From assembly GCA_937870805.1 (NCBI GenBank), contig CALMZT010000369.1, positions 1 to 5,710 of the forward strand: 5,710 nt of DNA, read 5' to 3'. A program made the position numbers and the translations under genes. Of this stretch, positions 1 through 5,710 are shown one piece after another. The first letter of the stretch is position 1, and every line of letters begins with the position of its first letter. Source of the stretch: an uncultured Chloroflexota bacterium (GTDB lineage Bacteria; Chloroflexota; Anaerolineae; Aggregatilineales; Phototrophicaceae). A model generated the notes under the pieces. The model was not told the origin of the DNA. It was given only the letters and a program-made list of their open reading frames with translations, and did no database searches.

Positions 1-1410
1 TCCATGTCCCGCGAACACGCGCGCATCCGTGTACGCCGCGACGACGTTGCCTGTGTTGTAACTTGCCAGCACAACATCGCTGGGTGTTAGCTGTGTGTTC
101 AGCCAATTGAGTGCATTGATTGCGGCGCTGGGCTGGAACACAGGTGGCAGGCGCTGCGTGGATGAGACCATGCCCACAATCAATAGAAAAACATACGCGG
201 GAATCATGGTCGCCACGAACGCCGCCCGCCAGCGCCGCCACACTTTGACGTGCCGTGTGATGAGGCGCAGACCCGCCGCTGCAAGGATTGCCAGTGGCAC
301 AATCACGGCTTCAGACATGCGCCGCTGCACAGTAATGAACGGCAGATAGATCAAAATCGGCACAATCAGCACCCAACCGACCAGCAGCATATATTTGACA
401 GGCACGTGCTTGGTGCGCCACGCCCAGCCCCCGCCGACGAACGCCAGCGCGCCGATAACGATGTAGGAAAGCACATAGTCGATGGGTGAGGGTGAGGGCA
501 GCGTGTTTTGTGCTGTCCATTGGCTAAAGACAGGATTTGTCGTGAAGGTGATAGCGTAGTAGGCAAACAGCGGCAGGGTAAGCGCAGCAGGAATCACCAC
601 GCGCCAAAATAGCGCCGTTGGAAAGCGGTGCAAGCGTACCCATGCTGCCAGCCCCCACGCGCCAAGTATGCAGTAGACGATGACGAGAAAGAACGGCACA
701 CTGAACGCCGTGACAATCCAGCAGATAGCAGCGGTGAGTTGTAAAGGGACATTCGAGGTTTGTAGGGGCGCAGTCGCTTCGCTTACGTGTTGTGCCCTAT
801 TATCTTTCATCAGCCAGATGATTGCCAGCAAGCCCCACAACAGCGCCGCGCGCGCTAAAGTGATGTGCGGCAGATAGTACAGGATAATGAAGCTGAAACC
901 TTCAGGGATGAACCATTCCGGCGGCACACCCCCAACCAATAGCAGCAGCCAGCCGAAACCGCCGCCTAACGTGGCGATCAACAGCGCGGTGAAGCGAGTA
1001 GCTGGCGCTTTAAGAAATTCCGCGATGAAGCGATAGGTCACGAAGATAAGCAGTAGATCAACAGCGACGCGCATCACATGGAACGTCACAATGAGTGCGG
1101 GCGTGAGTATTGGGCTGTCGTGTGCAATGAATAATCCGACGATTTGCCCTGGAATGATGTACGGTAAAAAGGTCAATGGCGCGCTGTCGTGCTGTTCGGA
1201 GGTGTAAAAGATGGCAAAATTCCACTCACCACGCGCACCAATCCGCATCTTGCCGAGATACGAATTGCCATCTTCCAAGCCCAGCAAAAAGCCGCTGAAC
1301 CGCATCTCATCGGTTTGCAAACTCCACGCAAAAAGGTACGGAATCGTCGTGATGGCGATCAGCAGCAGCGCGTACACGAAGACGCTGCGCCATTCGCGGC
1401 GGGTAATCAC
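1..1410 (-). CDS. GT-C-like polytopic membrane protein, C-terminus cut by window edge
   Basis: Translating the minus strand from GTG at 1410-1408 gives 470 codons with no stop, running off the window at base 1. The protein is very hydrophobic, with about ten membrane segments (roughly residues 9-29, 104-128, 139-160, 173-200, 226-247, 266-283, 310-330, 340-360, 368-385, 397-417). Between the first two lies a hydrophilic stretch with GLEDGNSYLGKMR (44-56) and YTSEQH (69-74). This resembles a membrane family I know from Chloroflexota that is usually annotated as hypothetical or GT39-like. QRRMSEA (362-368) and the outer tail ending in RVFAGHG fit that family. The GTG start is chosen because it overlaps the upstream gene's TGA (GTGA) and has AGGA at 1420-1423, nine bases upstream. 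Donor and acceptor cannot be inferred. A palindromic-repeat peptide sits near residues 204-217. The missing end is probably short. Confidence 0.85.
   Translation of the reverse strand, partial: MITRREWRSVFVYALLLIAITTIPYLFAWSLQTDEMRFSGFLLGLEDGNSYLGKMRIGARGEWNFAIFYTSEQHDSAPLTFLPYIIPGQIVGLFIAHDSPILTPALIVTFHVMRVAVDLLLIFVTYRFIAEFLKAPATRFTALLIATLGGGFGWLLLLVGGVPPEWFIPEGFSFIILYYLPHITLARAALLWGLLAIIWLMKDNRAQHVSEATAPLQTSNVPLQLTAAICWIVTAFSVPFFLVIVYCILGAWGLAAWVRLHRFPTALFWRVVIPAALTLPLFAYYAITFTTNPVFSQWTAQNTLPSPSPIDYVLSYIVIGALAFVGGGWAWRTKHVPVKYMLLVGWVLIVPILIYLPFITVQRRMSEAVIVPLAILAAAGLRLITRHVKVWRRWRAAFVATMIPAYVFLLIVGMVSSTQRLPPVFQPSAAINALNWLNTQLTPSDVVLASYNTGNVVAAYTDARVFAGHG
762..799. repeat. Degenerate GTAGGGGC-type inverted repeat inside the GT-C gene
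   Basis: On the plus strand the element opens GTAGGGGCGCAG (762-773) and closes TTGTGCCCTA (790-799). TAGGG (763-767) pairs with CCCTA (795-799). After one bulged G, the stem continues through C769-G794, G770-T793, C771-G792 and A772-T791. It is read in frame by the minus-strand gene as NRAQHVSEATAPLQ, a hydrophilic loop between two membrane segments. A further TTGTAAAGGGAC at 739-750 echoes the outer arm TTTGTAGGGGCGC at 21-base spacing and gives a second in-frame Pro-Leu-Gln. It is called as a family member because its arm matches the perfect palindrome at 2546-2573. Confidence 0.55.
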
Positions 1411-3038
1411 GGTTGCGCGTCCTGTCTGCGCCCGTACAGCCGCATCCCCGTGCCATAGAAGTTCGTCGGGATTTCTTCCAGCAGCACGTAATCGGCGTTG
1501 AACGTCGCGTTTTGCTCCAAGCCAAGGCGCACGAAACCTTCCATCGTCACGAAATACTGTGGCTGGGTATCGAGAATTAACTGCGGCGGCACGGCATAGT
1601 TTTGATCTGGCGCGATAATGTCTGGTGGATTGGGATAATAACGGCGCAGTTCGGGCGTCACCAAGCCTACTGTATCGATAATCGTTGCGCCGCTGAAATA
1701 ACCTACCGCGCCGATGTCTGCTGACGCGATGCGCGTGTCTGTCGTCGCGCCGTATTCCTCGCGCAGCCGCCTACCGATTTGCTCGTAGTACAGCTCGATG
1801 AGATGCCACGCCATGAGGGGCGCGGGACGGTCTAACCCGTGATCGGGATGCAGCGTCCAGACGTTGAGCGAACCAGCTACCCAAAGCACGCCTATCGCAC
1901 CGATGATGACAGGCGCGACACGCTGTAATTTTTCGCTGCTGACCAGTGACCAGATGCCACAGACAATGCCCAACGTCAGCGCAGGCAGCGGCGGCAGCAC
2001 GTACCAGCGGAAAATCAGCGGATTGACGATGGAGAACACCACCAGATACAACCAGGGATAAAGCAGAAATGGCAGCAGACACGGCACTTTGCGGACCGCA
2101 TAAAGCACGCCGAACAGCGACAAAACGAGATACAACGCCATGAAGATGATTCCCGCAATCGCCCGCGCACCAGCGGGGAATAACTGCGTCTCAAAGAACG
2201 GCACACTGTACGTCCCCAGCGCAAGGGTGACGAATGCTGTGCCCGGCTGCATCACGTAAGCGACGGTTTTGGCGTTGATGGAATTGGGAATGGGCGAACC
2301 AAAATAGAACGTGCTAAAGATGAACCAGGGGGCAATCGTCACCGCGCAAGCCAGCCATGTGCGCAATGGGAAGTAATCAATCCAACGACGGCTCTGTAGG
2401 GGTGTACCAACGTGTACGCCCGCTGCTCCTCTCATCTGCTCCCACCACTGGTAGGCGAACAGCGGTGCAACCGACAGCGCGGAGTCGATGCGCGTGAGCA
2501 GCCCCAAGCCCGCGAAGACACCCATCCACAAACGTTTGTCGTGATGTAGGGGCAAGGCATGCCTTGCCCCTACGGTGTCATCTGTCACAAAACACCAGAC
2601 TGCCGCGACCATCCACAGGATATTGACGCTCGTTTCCATGCCACCGACGGCGAAGGTCACACTTCGCGGCGAAATCGCCCACAGTACACCTACGATGAAA
2701 CCAAATAGGGTACTTCCCGTGACACGCTTTGTAAGCAAAAATAGGAGTGCAGAGGTAATCGCATCGGCAAGCGCGCTAACGCCGATAGCGTACCACTGAA
2801 AGTCCTGCTGTCCGGTGATCGCGCTGATCGCTGCCATAATGAGTGTAAACAGCGGCGTGGTTGTGCCGAGTGTATGCACGCCGGGGTTGTAGACGAAGCC
2901 TTGCCCTTCGACGATGTTGCGGCTGTAGCGGAAGGTGATAAAGGCATCGTCAATCGTGCGCGGTCCGGGCAGTGCGCGGGCGATGATAGCGATGAGCATG
3001 AGAGTAACGATCATGATCTGCGTAGAATAACGGCGCAA
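1407..3038 (-). CDS. GT-C family membrane glycosyltransferase, AftB-like N-terminus
   Basis: A complete 543-residue integral membrane protein. After one N-terminal membrane segment (about 7-24) comes TIDDAFITFRYSRN (28-41), then GQGFVYNPG and the TTTPLFTLI stretch. This is the Asp-Asp first-loop signature of GT-C enzymes that use polyprenyl-phosphate sugars, closest in style to arabinosyltransferase AftB. Further family landmarks are GGMETS (132-137), LTRIDS (181-186) and FGSPIPNSINAK (247-257). About ten membrane segments are followed by a soluble outer domain from about residue 385, with DIGAVGYFSG and DTVGLVTPE. It probably transfers a lipid-linked sugar to a cell-envelope acceptor; sugar and acceptor are unknown. 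The start is TTG at 3038-3036, with AGGA at 3046-3049 and an in-frame TAA at 3054-3056. It is coupled to the next gene by a GTGA overlap. Two loops (156-165 and 206-215) are encoded by GTAGGGGC-type inverted repeats and look like insertions. Confidence 0.88.
   Translation of the reverse strand: MRRYSTQIMIVTLMLIAIIARALPGPRTIDDAFITFRYSRNIVEGQGFVYNPGVHTLGTTTPLFTLIMAAISAITGQQDFQWYAIGVSALADAITSALLFLLTKRVTGSTLFGFIVGVLWAISPRSVTFAVGGMETSVNILWMVAAVWCFVTDDTVGARHALPLHHDKRLWMGVFAGLGLLTRIDSALSVAPLFAYQWWEQMRGAAGVHVGTPLQSRRWIDYFPLRTWLACAVTIAPWFIFSTFYFGSPIPNSINAKTVAYVMQPGTAFVTLALGTYSVPFFETQLFPAGARAIAGIIFMALYLVLSLFGVLYAVRKVPCLLPFLLYPWLYLVVFSIVNPLIFRWYVLPPLPALTLGIVCGIWSLVSSEKLQRVAPVIIGAIGVLWVAGSLNVWTLHPDHGLDRPAPLMAWHLIELYYEQIGRRLREEYGATTDTRIASADIGAVGYFSGATIIDTVGLVTPELRRYYPNPPDIIAPDQNYAVPPQLILDTQPQYFVTMEGFVRLGLEQNATFNADYVLLEEIPTNFYGTGMRLYGRRQDAQP
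2396..2425. repeat. Second degenerate GTAGGGGC-type inverted repeat inside a GT-C gene
   Basis: GTAGGGGTGTAC at 2396-2407 is followed by a six-base loop (2408-2413) and GTACGCCC at 2414-2421. GGGTGTAC pairs with GTACGCCC over eight positions with one G-T wobble. The left outer arm GTAGG is kept, but the matching right end (CCTAC expected) has decayed to GCTG. The minus-strand gene reads it as AGVHVGTPLQ (residues 206-215), a polar loop between membrane segments ending in the same Pro-Leu-Gln as the copy at 762-799. Confidence 0.5.
2546..2573. repeat. Perfect 28-bp palindromic element inside a coding region
   Basis: GTAGGGGCAAGGCA (2546-2559) is followed directly by its exact reverse complement (2560-2573), with no mismatch and no spacer. 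It lies within the minus-strand GT-C gene and is read as VGARHALPLH (residues 156-165), in the polar stretch before the LTRIDS-containing membrane segment. I recall repeats with GTAGGGGC...GCCCCTAC ends as dispersed intergenic elements in Chloroflexota and cyanobacteria. No target-site duplication is visible at the flanks. Confidence 0.9.
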
Positions 3039-3045
3039 GGTGGGG

Positions 3046-3049
3046 TCCT
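3046..3049 (-). promoter_or_regulatory. Ribosome binding site deciding a TTG start
   Basis: AGGA on the minus strand ends seven bases before TTG at 3038-3036. An in-frame TAA at 3054-3056 rules out a longer start with a usual codon. The next in-frame ATG (codon 9) has no Shine-Dalgarno-like sequence and would remove part of the first membrane segment, so TTG is preferred. Confidence 0.6.
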
Positions 3050-3101
3050 GAATTTACAAACAACATATTTTTAGTGTACCGCAGGTTATTCGTTGAATAC
3101 G

Positions 3102-3130
3102 TTGACGCTGGCATCATTTCGTTATATGAC
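3102..3130 (+). promoter_or_regulatory. Candidate sigma-70-type promoter for cysS
   Basis: TTGACG (3102-3107, five of six to the -35 consensus) is followed after 17 bases by TATGAC (3125-3130, four of six to the -10 consensus). It lies in the 227-bp divergent spacer 3039-3265, the only non-coding region above 200 bases. TACAAT at 3148-3153 is a better -10 but has no convincing -35 at the right distance. The resulting leader would be about 130 bases. I see no clear promoter for the minus-strand pair and no T-box-like structure. Confidence 0.3.
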
Positions 3131-3265
3131 TTCCCTTATTTTCGCGCTACAATAAAAGCAGGGTAGACAAAAACGCAATGCTTATCATAGAGTATCCTCA
3201 AACGCAGGCATTGCAGCGCATCAAACTACCCTCTAAGTCAACCTAAACAGACACCCAAGGAAATT

Positions 3266-4711
3266 ATGACTTTGCGGATATTTAACGTTTTAGGACGTGA
3301 GAAGCAAGATTTCGTCCCGCTAGAACCGGGGCGCGTCAATATGTACGTCTGCGGTCCAACGGTCTATGACCACGCGCATCTGGGGCACGCCAAGAGCTAC
3401 GTCGCGTTCGATGTTGTCGTGCGTTATCTGCGCTACAGCGGCTATGACGTGCTGTACGTGCAAAACATCACCGACGTTGGACATCTGCGTGAGTCCGGTG
3501 TTGATCCGATTCTGCTCAAGGCAAAGCAGCTTCAGTCGATTCCGATGAAGATTGTCGAGGAATACGCGCGCAGCTACTTTGAGGATATGGATGCGCTCGG
3601 CGTGCTGCGTCCCGATATTTCGCCGCGTGCCAGCGCGCACGTTCCCGAACAGATCAAAATGACACAGACGCTGATCGACAAAGGTTATGCCTATGAAGTC
3701 AACGGCAGCGTGTATTTCGATGTGACTAAAGACCCTGATTATGGCAAGCTCTCCAACCGTCGCTTAGACGAACAAGAATCAGGCACACGCGAGACGGTGC
3801 GCGTTGATGAAAAGCGCAACCCTGAAGACTTTGCGTTGTGGAAAAAAGCTGAACCCGAACACATTCTGCGTTGGGATAGTCCCTGGGGTGAAGGCTTCCC
3901 CGGCTGGCACATCGAATGCTCGGCAATGGCGAGAAAATATCTTGGCGCGACGTTTGACATTCACGGCGGCGGCATCGACAACATCTTCCCGCACAACGAA
4001 TGCGAAATCGCGCAAAGCGAATCCGCCAATGATGCGCCGTTCGCCAACTACTGGATGCTGGTCGGCAGCCTGACGGTAGACGGCGTGAAGATGAGCAAGA
4101 GTCTCGGCAACTTCCGCACCATCAAAGACGCGCTGACGGAATATCGCCCGGAAGTGATTCGCACGTTCCTGTTGACGGCGCACTACAGTAACCCGATTGA
4201 TTACAGCGACGAAGCCTTGCAAGCGGCGATGGGTGGTTGGGAACGCATCAACAACGCCGCGCGTCTTGTGCGCCGTGCCATGACTACTGCGCTGCAAGGC
4301 GACGAGGGCAACAGTTTCCTCGTGCGTCTGGACGAGGCGAAAGTCGCGTTTATCGAAACGATGGACGACGATTTCAACACGCCGCGCGCCATCGCCGTGC
4401 TGCAAGACTTGACACGCGACGTGAATACACTGCTGAACAGCGGCGCAAACGTGGGCTTGCCTGTGCTGGAGGCGATCAATAACATATACACAACACTCGG
4501 CGGGGATGTGCTCGGCGTTGTGGCGAAAGACGACGTAGCGACGGGTAACGGGCAGCGCGAAGCAGGGTTGATTGAACTGTTGATTAGCTTGCGGGCACAG
4601 GCGCGCGCTAACAAAAATTTCGCGGAAAGTGATCGTATCCGCAAGGAACTGGCGAATTTGGGCGTCACGCTGGAAGATCGCGCCGATGGCACAATCTGGC
4701 GAGTATCATAA
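3266..4711 (+). CDS. cysS: Cysteinyl-tRNA synthetase
   Basis: A complete 481-residue class I aminoacyl-tRNA synthetase that charges tRNA-Cys with cysteine using ATP in the cytoplasm. Visible landmarks are MYVCGPTVYDHAHLGH (26-41), with a zinc-ligand Cys29 and the HIGH-type signature HLGH (38-41); NITDVGH (67-73); GWHIECSAM (213-221), with Cys218; HGGGIDNIFPH (233-243), with zinc ligands His243 and Glu247; and KMSKS (275-279). The DALR-type helical region follows. The C-terminus carries the usual pattern LRAQARANKNFAESDRIRKE and ends GTIWRVS. Length is normal for the family. ATG is supported by AAGGA at 3257-3261, four bases upstream. The usual FPHHENE reads FPHNECE here, which keeps the zinc ligands. 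The next gene in the same direction is rlmB, 84 bases on, a common neighbour of cysS in bacteria (for example the cysS-mrnC-rlmB order of Firmicutes). Confidence 0.97.
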   Translation: MTLRIFNVLGREKQDFVPLEPGRVNMYVCGPTVYDHAHLGHAKSYVAFDVVVRYLRYSGYDVLYVQNITDVGHLRESGVDPILLKAKQLQSIPMKIVEEYARSYFEDMDALGVLRPDISPRASAHVPEQIKMTQTLIDKGYAYEVNGSVYFDVTKDPDYGKLSNRRLDEQESGTRETVRVDEKRNPEDFALWKKAEPEHILRWDSPWGEGFPGWHIECSAMARKYLGATFDIHGGGIDNIFPHNECEIAQSESANDAPFANYWMLVGSLTVDGVKMSKSLGNFRTIKDALTEYRPEVIRTFLLTAHYSNPIDYSDEALQAAMGGWERINNAARLVRRAMTTALQGDEGNSFLVRLDEAKVAFIETMDDDFNTPRAIAVLQDLTRDVNTLLNSGANVGLPVLEAINNIYTTLGGDVLGVVAKDDVATGNGQREAGLIELLISLRAQARANKNFAESDRIRKELANLGVTLEDRADGTIWRVS

Positions 4712-4723
4712 TCGGAATTTGAA

Positions 4724-4773
4724 AGCTTTCAGATCATGCTGTTTAACTTAAATCAAGCTGATCGCTGAAAGCT
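4724..4773. repeat. Intergenic inverted repeat (hairpin) between cysS and rlmB
   Basis: AGCTTTCAG (4724-4732) is complementary to CTGAAAGCT (4765-4773). Three more pairs form between ATC (4733-4735) and GAT (4760-4762), with CG (4763-4764) bulged. The loop is about 24 bases and contains a small palindrome, TTTAA-C-TTAAA (4742-4752). The left arm is also part of a perfect 12-base palindrome, TGAAAGCTTTCA (4720-4731). No T-run follows the stem, so it is not a standard intrinsic terminator; it could be an mRNA processing or stability element, or a by-product of the overlapping heptamer repeats. Confidence 0.5.
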
Positions 4774-4790
4774 AATTGCTGAGAGCGAAC
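4756..4790. repeat. Short tandem heptamer array upstream of rlmB
   Basis: Five consecutive seven-base units fit the consensus NGCTGAN. Units 1, 2 and 4 (from 4756, 4763 and 4777) match the core GCTGA exactly. Unit 3 (4770) reads GCTAA and unit 5 (4784) reads GCGAA. The array ends five bases before the rlmB ATG, and its fourth and fifth units supply the only purine-rich stretch (GAGAG, 4781-4785) that could act as a weak ribosome binding site. It overlaps the right arm of the hairpin. Confidence 0.5.
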
Positions 4791-4795
4791 TACCT

Positions 4796-5680
4796 ATGGC
4801 AGATTTTATCTACGGGCATTGGGCAGTGATCGAAACGCTGCGAGCGAGCAAACGCAGCCTGGAGCAGTTGATTCTCACCGAGACGGTGGAAGAAAAAGGT
4901 CCTGTCGGTGAAATCATCAGCATGGCGAACGAACGCGGAGTCAAGATCAAGCGTGTGCCGCGCCGTATCATTGATGACTTAGCAAACGGCGCAAATCATC
5001 AAAACACGCTGCTGCGTGTCGGTCCGTATCCCTATGCCGATGTGGAAAACATTTTGAGTGTTGCGCAGGAACGGGGCGAAAAACCGTTTATCCTGCTGCT
5101 GGATTTGCTGAAAGACCCCCAGAACGTCGGCGTGCTGCTCCAGGCGGTGGCGTTCGTCGTGTCGGGCACGCTGGCCGTGGCGACCGGCGCTCCCGTCCCA
5201 GAGGCCGGCGAGGTGCTGGCCGGGCTGGCTGCCGGCGTGGGCAACGCCGCGGGCCTCCTCTGCTTCTACCGGGCGACCCAGCTCGGGCCGCTGTCGCTGG
5301 TCACCCCGATCGGCGCGCTGGGCGCGGGCGTGCCGGTGCTGGCCGGGTTGGCGACGGGCGAGAGCGCCTCCGCCGTCAAGCTGGCCGGGATCGCGCTCGC
5401 GCTCGCCGGCACGGCGCTGGCCGCGCGGGGGCCGGGCGGGCAGGAGGCGCACGCCGACCGCTCCGCGGCGGTCGCCTGGGCCGCGGCGTCCGCCGTGGCC
5501 TTCGGGCTCTTCCTCGCCGCGATGGCCCCCGCTGCCGACGGCGGCGTCCTTTCCACGCAGCGCCTGGCCGGTCCTCTCCAAAACGCGGATGACCCCACGC
5601 GCCGTGCACGGCCGCACCGCCGCTCTGGATACCCTCGGGCCGTTGGACATCCCCGCGACGGGCGCCGATCGCCCGACTGA
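4796..5680 (+). CDS. rlmB: RlmB/TrmH-family 23S rRNA 2'-O-methyltransferase, N-terminal part joined to unrelated transporter fragment
   Basis: The first ~112 residues are a clear SpoU/TrmH-family RlmB, which 2'-O-methylates a guanosine in 23S rRNA using S-adenosylmethionine. The substrate-binding domain starts FIYGHWAVIETLRA (4-17), and the family's HQ motif appears as ANHQNTLLRVGPYPY (66-80). Methyltransferase motif 1 begins at LLDLLKDPQNVG (101-112). The motif should continue with a conserved Arg and then the SAM-binding knot. Instead Gln116 sits where Arg is expected and the sequence turns into a hydrophobic EamA-type transporter stretch to about residue 258, then an Arg/Pro/Asp-rich tail to the TGA at 5678-5680. 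The catalytic domain is therefore absent, and this 294-residue product cannot be an active RlmB. The frame continues across the join, so an automatic caller would report one gene. The start has only a weak GAGAG ten bases upstream. Most likely a chimera of two genomes, not a real fusion. Confidence 0.8.
   Translation: MADFIYGHWAVIETLRASKRSLEQLILTETVEEKGPVGEIISMANERGVKIKRVPRRIIDDLANGANHQNTLLRVGPYPYADVENILSVAQERGEKPFILLLDLLKDPQNVGVLLQAVAFVVSGTLAVATGAPVPEAGEVLAGLAAGVGNAAGLLCFYRATQLGPLSLVTPIGALGAGVPVLAGLATGESASAVKLAGIALALAGTALAARGPGGQEAHADRSAAVAWAAASAVAFGLFLAAMAPAADGGVLSTQRLAGPLQNADDPTRRARPHRRSGYPRAVGHPRDGRRSPD
5125..5143. other. Chimeric junction: abrupt change in GC and protein family
   Basis: Left of here the sequence is about half GC (30 of 60 bases at 4861-4920) and encodes RlmB. 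Right of here it is 48 of 60 (5281-5340), 53 of 60 (5401-5460) and 49 of 60 (5461-5520), and encodes a transporter. The last safely RlmB-like codons are Asn-Val-Gly (5123-5131) and the first safely transporter-like ones are Gln-Ala-Val (5141-5149). The GTGCTGCTC between them could belong to either, which would fit joining at a short shared word. Confidence 0.85.
5141..5569 (+). pseudogene. EamA/DMT-superfamily transporter fragment, missing both ends
   Basis: Read in the same frame as rlmB, this segment encodes about five membrane helices (residues ~117-130, 138-158, 166-186, 194-210 and 224-246 of the fused ORF). The stretch GLLCFYRATQLGPLSLVTPI (153-172), followed by GALGAGVPVLAGL, a GES turn and LAGIALALAGTALAAR, is the characteristic second half of an EamA domain. 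A basic/acidic linker (211-223) and the first helix of the second EamA repeat follow. The N-terminal helix of the first repeat and almost all of the second repeat are missing. Such proteins are usually ~280-300 residues with ten helices and export small metabolites or drugs; the substrate is not predictable. GC near 80-88% and Ala/Gly-rich coding suggest a high-GC source such as an actinobacterium, unlike the rest of the window. Confidence 0.75.
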
Positions 5681-5710
5681 TCTCGACCCTCGCTCCGCAG
5701 CCGCGCCCTC
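5570..5710. other. Unassigned GC-rich tail after the transporter similarity stops
   Basis: Past residue ~258 the fused frame encodes an Arg/Pro-rich, non-hydrophobic tail ending at TGA 5678-5680, where an EamA protein should continue with more helices. GC is still high (43 of 60 at 5641-5700). Another plus frame is open from ATG 5589 to the window end (40 codons) but has no ribosome binding site and no similarity I recognise. This may be a frameshift, a second junction or low-quality contig-end sequence. Confidence 0.4.

Noticed and set aside
3073..3101. Minus-strand promoter for the GT-C pair (TACACT as -10)
   Set aside because: No acceptable -35 hexamer at 16-18 bases; too weak to annotate.
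3178..3246. A 22-codon ORF (starting MLIIEYPQ) in the cysS leader, possibly a leader peptide
   Set aside because: It has no cysteine codons, no clear ribosome binding site and no attenuator hairpin after it; chance occurrence is likely.
3779..4405. Minus-strand ORF of 208 codons antisense to cysS
   Set aside because: It is a shadow of the well-supported cysS frame, with no recognisable domain or start signal.
4720..4773. Rho-independent terminator for cysS
   Set aside because: The stem is AT-rich, the loop is long (~24 bases) and no T-run follows; described as a hairpin only.
5552..5566. 15-base word TCCACGCAGCGCCTG identical to the minus strand near 150-170
   Set aside because: Both code Ser-Thr-Gln-Arg-Leu in unrelated proteins; a single 15-base match in a window this size with similar codon use can occur by chance, and the flanks do not match.
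4979..5650. Long minus-strand ORF of 223 codons in the GC-rich end
   Set aside because: It spans the chimeric junction opposite the RlmB and transporter frames and is Arg/Gly-rich low-complexity; such open antisense frames are expected in very GC-rich DNA.
5589..5710. Plus-strand ORF (MTPRAVHGRTAALDTLGPLD...) open to the window end, slightly reminiscent of fumarase/aspartase N-termini
   Set aside because: Only 40 codons, no ribosome binding site, and the resemblance stops after a few residues.

Overview
The window looks like a contig from an uncultured bacterium of moderate GC, probably Chloroflexota. That guess rests on the two membrane glycosyltransferase-like families on the left, on the cysS-rlmB neighbourhood and on GTAGGGGC-type palindromic repeats; no single feature proves it. 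The right-hand ~570 bases are different DNA: GC rises abruptly from about half to 80-88% in the 60-base blocks I counted, and the protein family changes in mid-gene.

Left part (1-3038, minus strand): two consecutive polytopic membrane proteins of the GT-C type. The upstream gene (1407-3038) has an AftB-like Asp-Asp N-terminus and starts with TTG. Its stop overlaps the GTG start of the next gene by four bases (GTGA). That second gene (1-1410) is open to the window edge, so its C-terminus is missing. They look like a translationally coupled pair that moves lipid-linked sugars onto an acceptor outside the membrane. Three GTAGGGGC-type inverted repeats, one of them a perfect 28-bp palindrome, lie inside these two coding regions. 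All are read in the same frame and each adds a short hydrophilic loop ending Pro-Leu-Gln/His.

Middle (3039-4711): a 227-bp divergent intergenic region with a candidate sigma-70-type promoter, then a complete cysteinyl-tRNA synthetase (cysS) with HLGH, zinc ligands and KMSKS.

Right part (4712-5710): a short spacer with a hairpin and a degenerate tandem heptamer array, then the start of rlmB, a 23S rRNA 2'-O-methyltransferase. RlmB is normal through its substrate-binding domain and the first residues of methyltransferase motif 1 (DPQNVG). The ORF then runs without a frame break into the middle of a very GC-rich EamA/DMT-type transporter, itself lacking both ends. After about 5570 even the transporter similarity is lost. 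The plausible reading is an assembly chimera or a recombination scar, not a functional fusion protein. I found no RNA gene, CRISPR array, insertion sequence or defence system.
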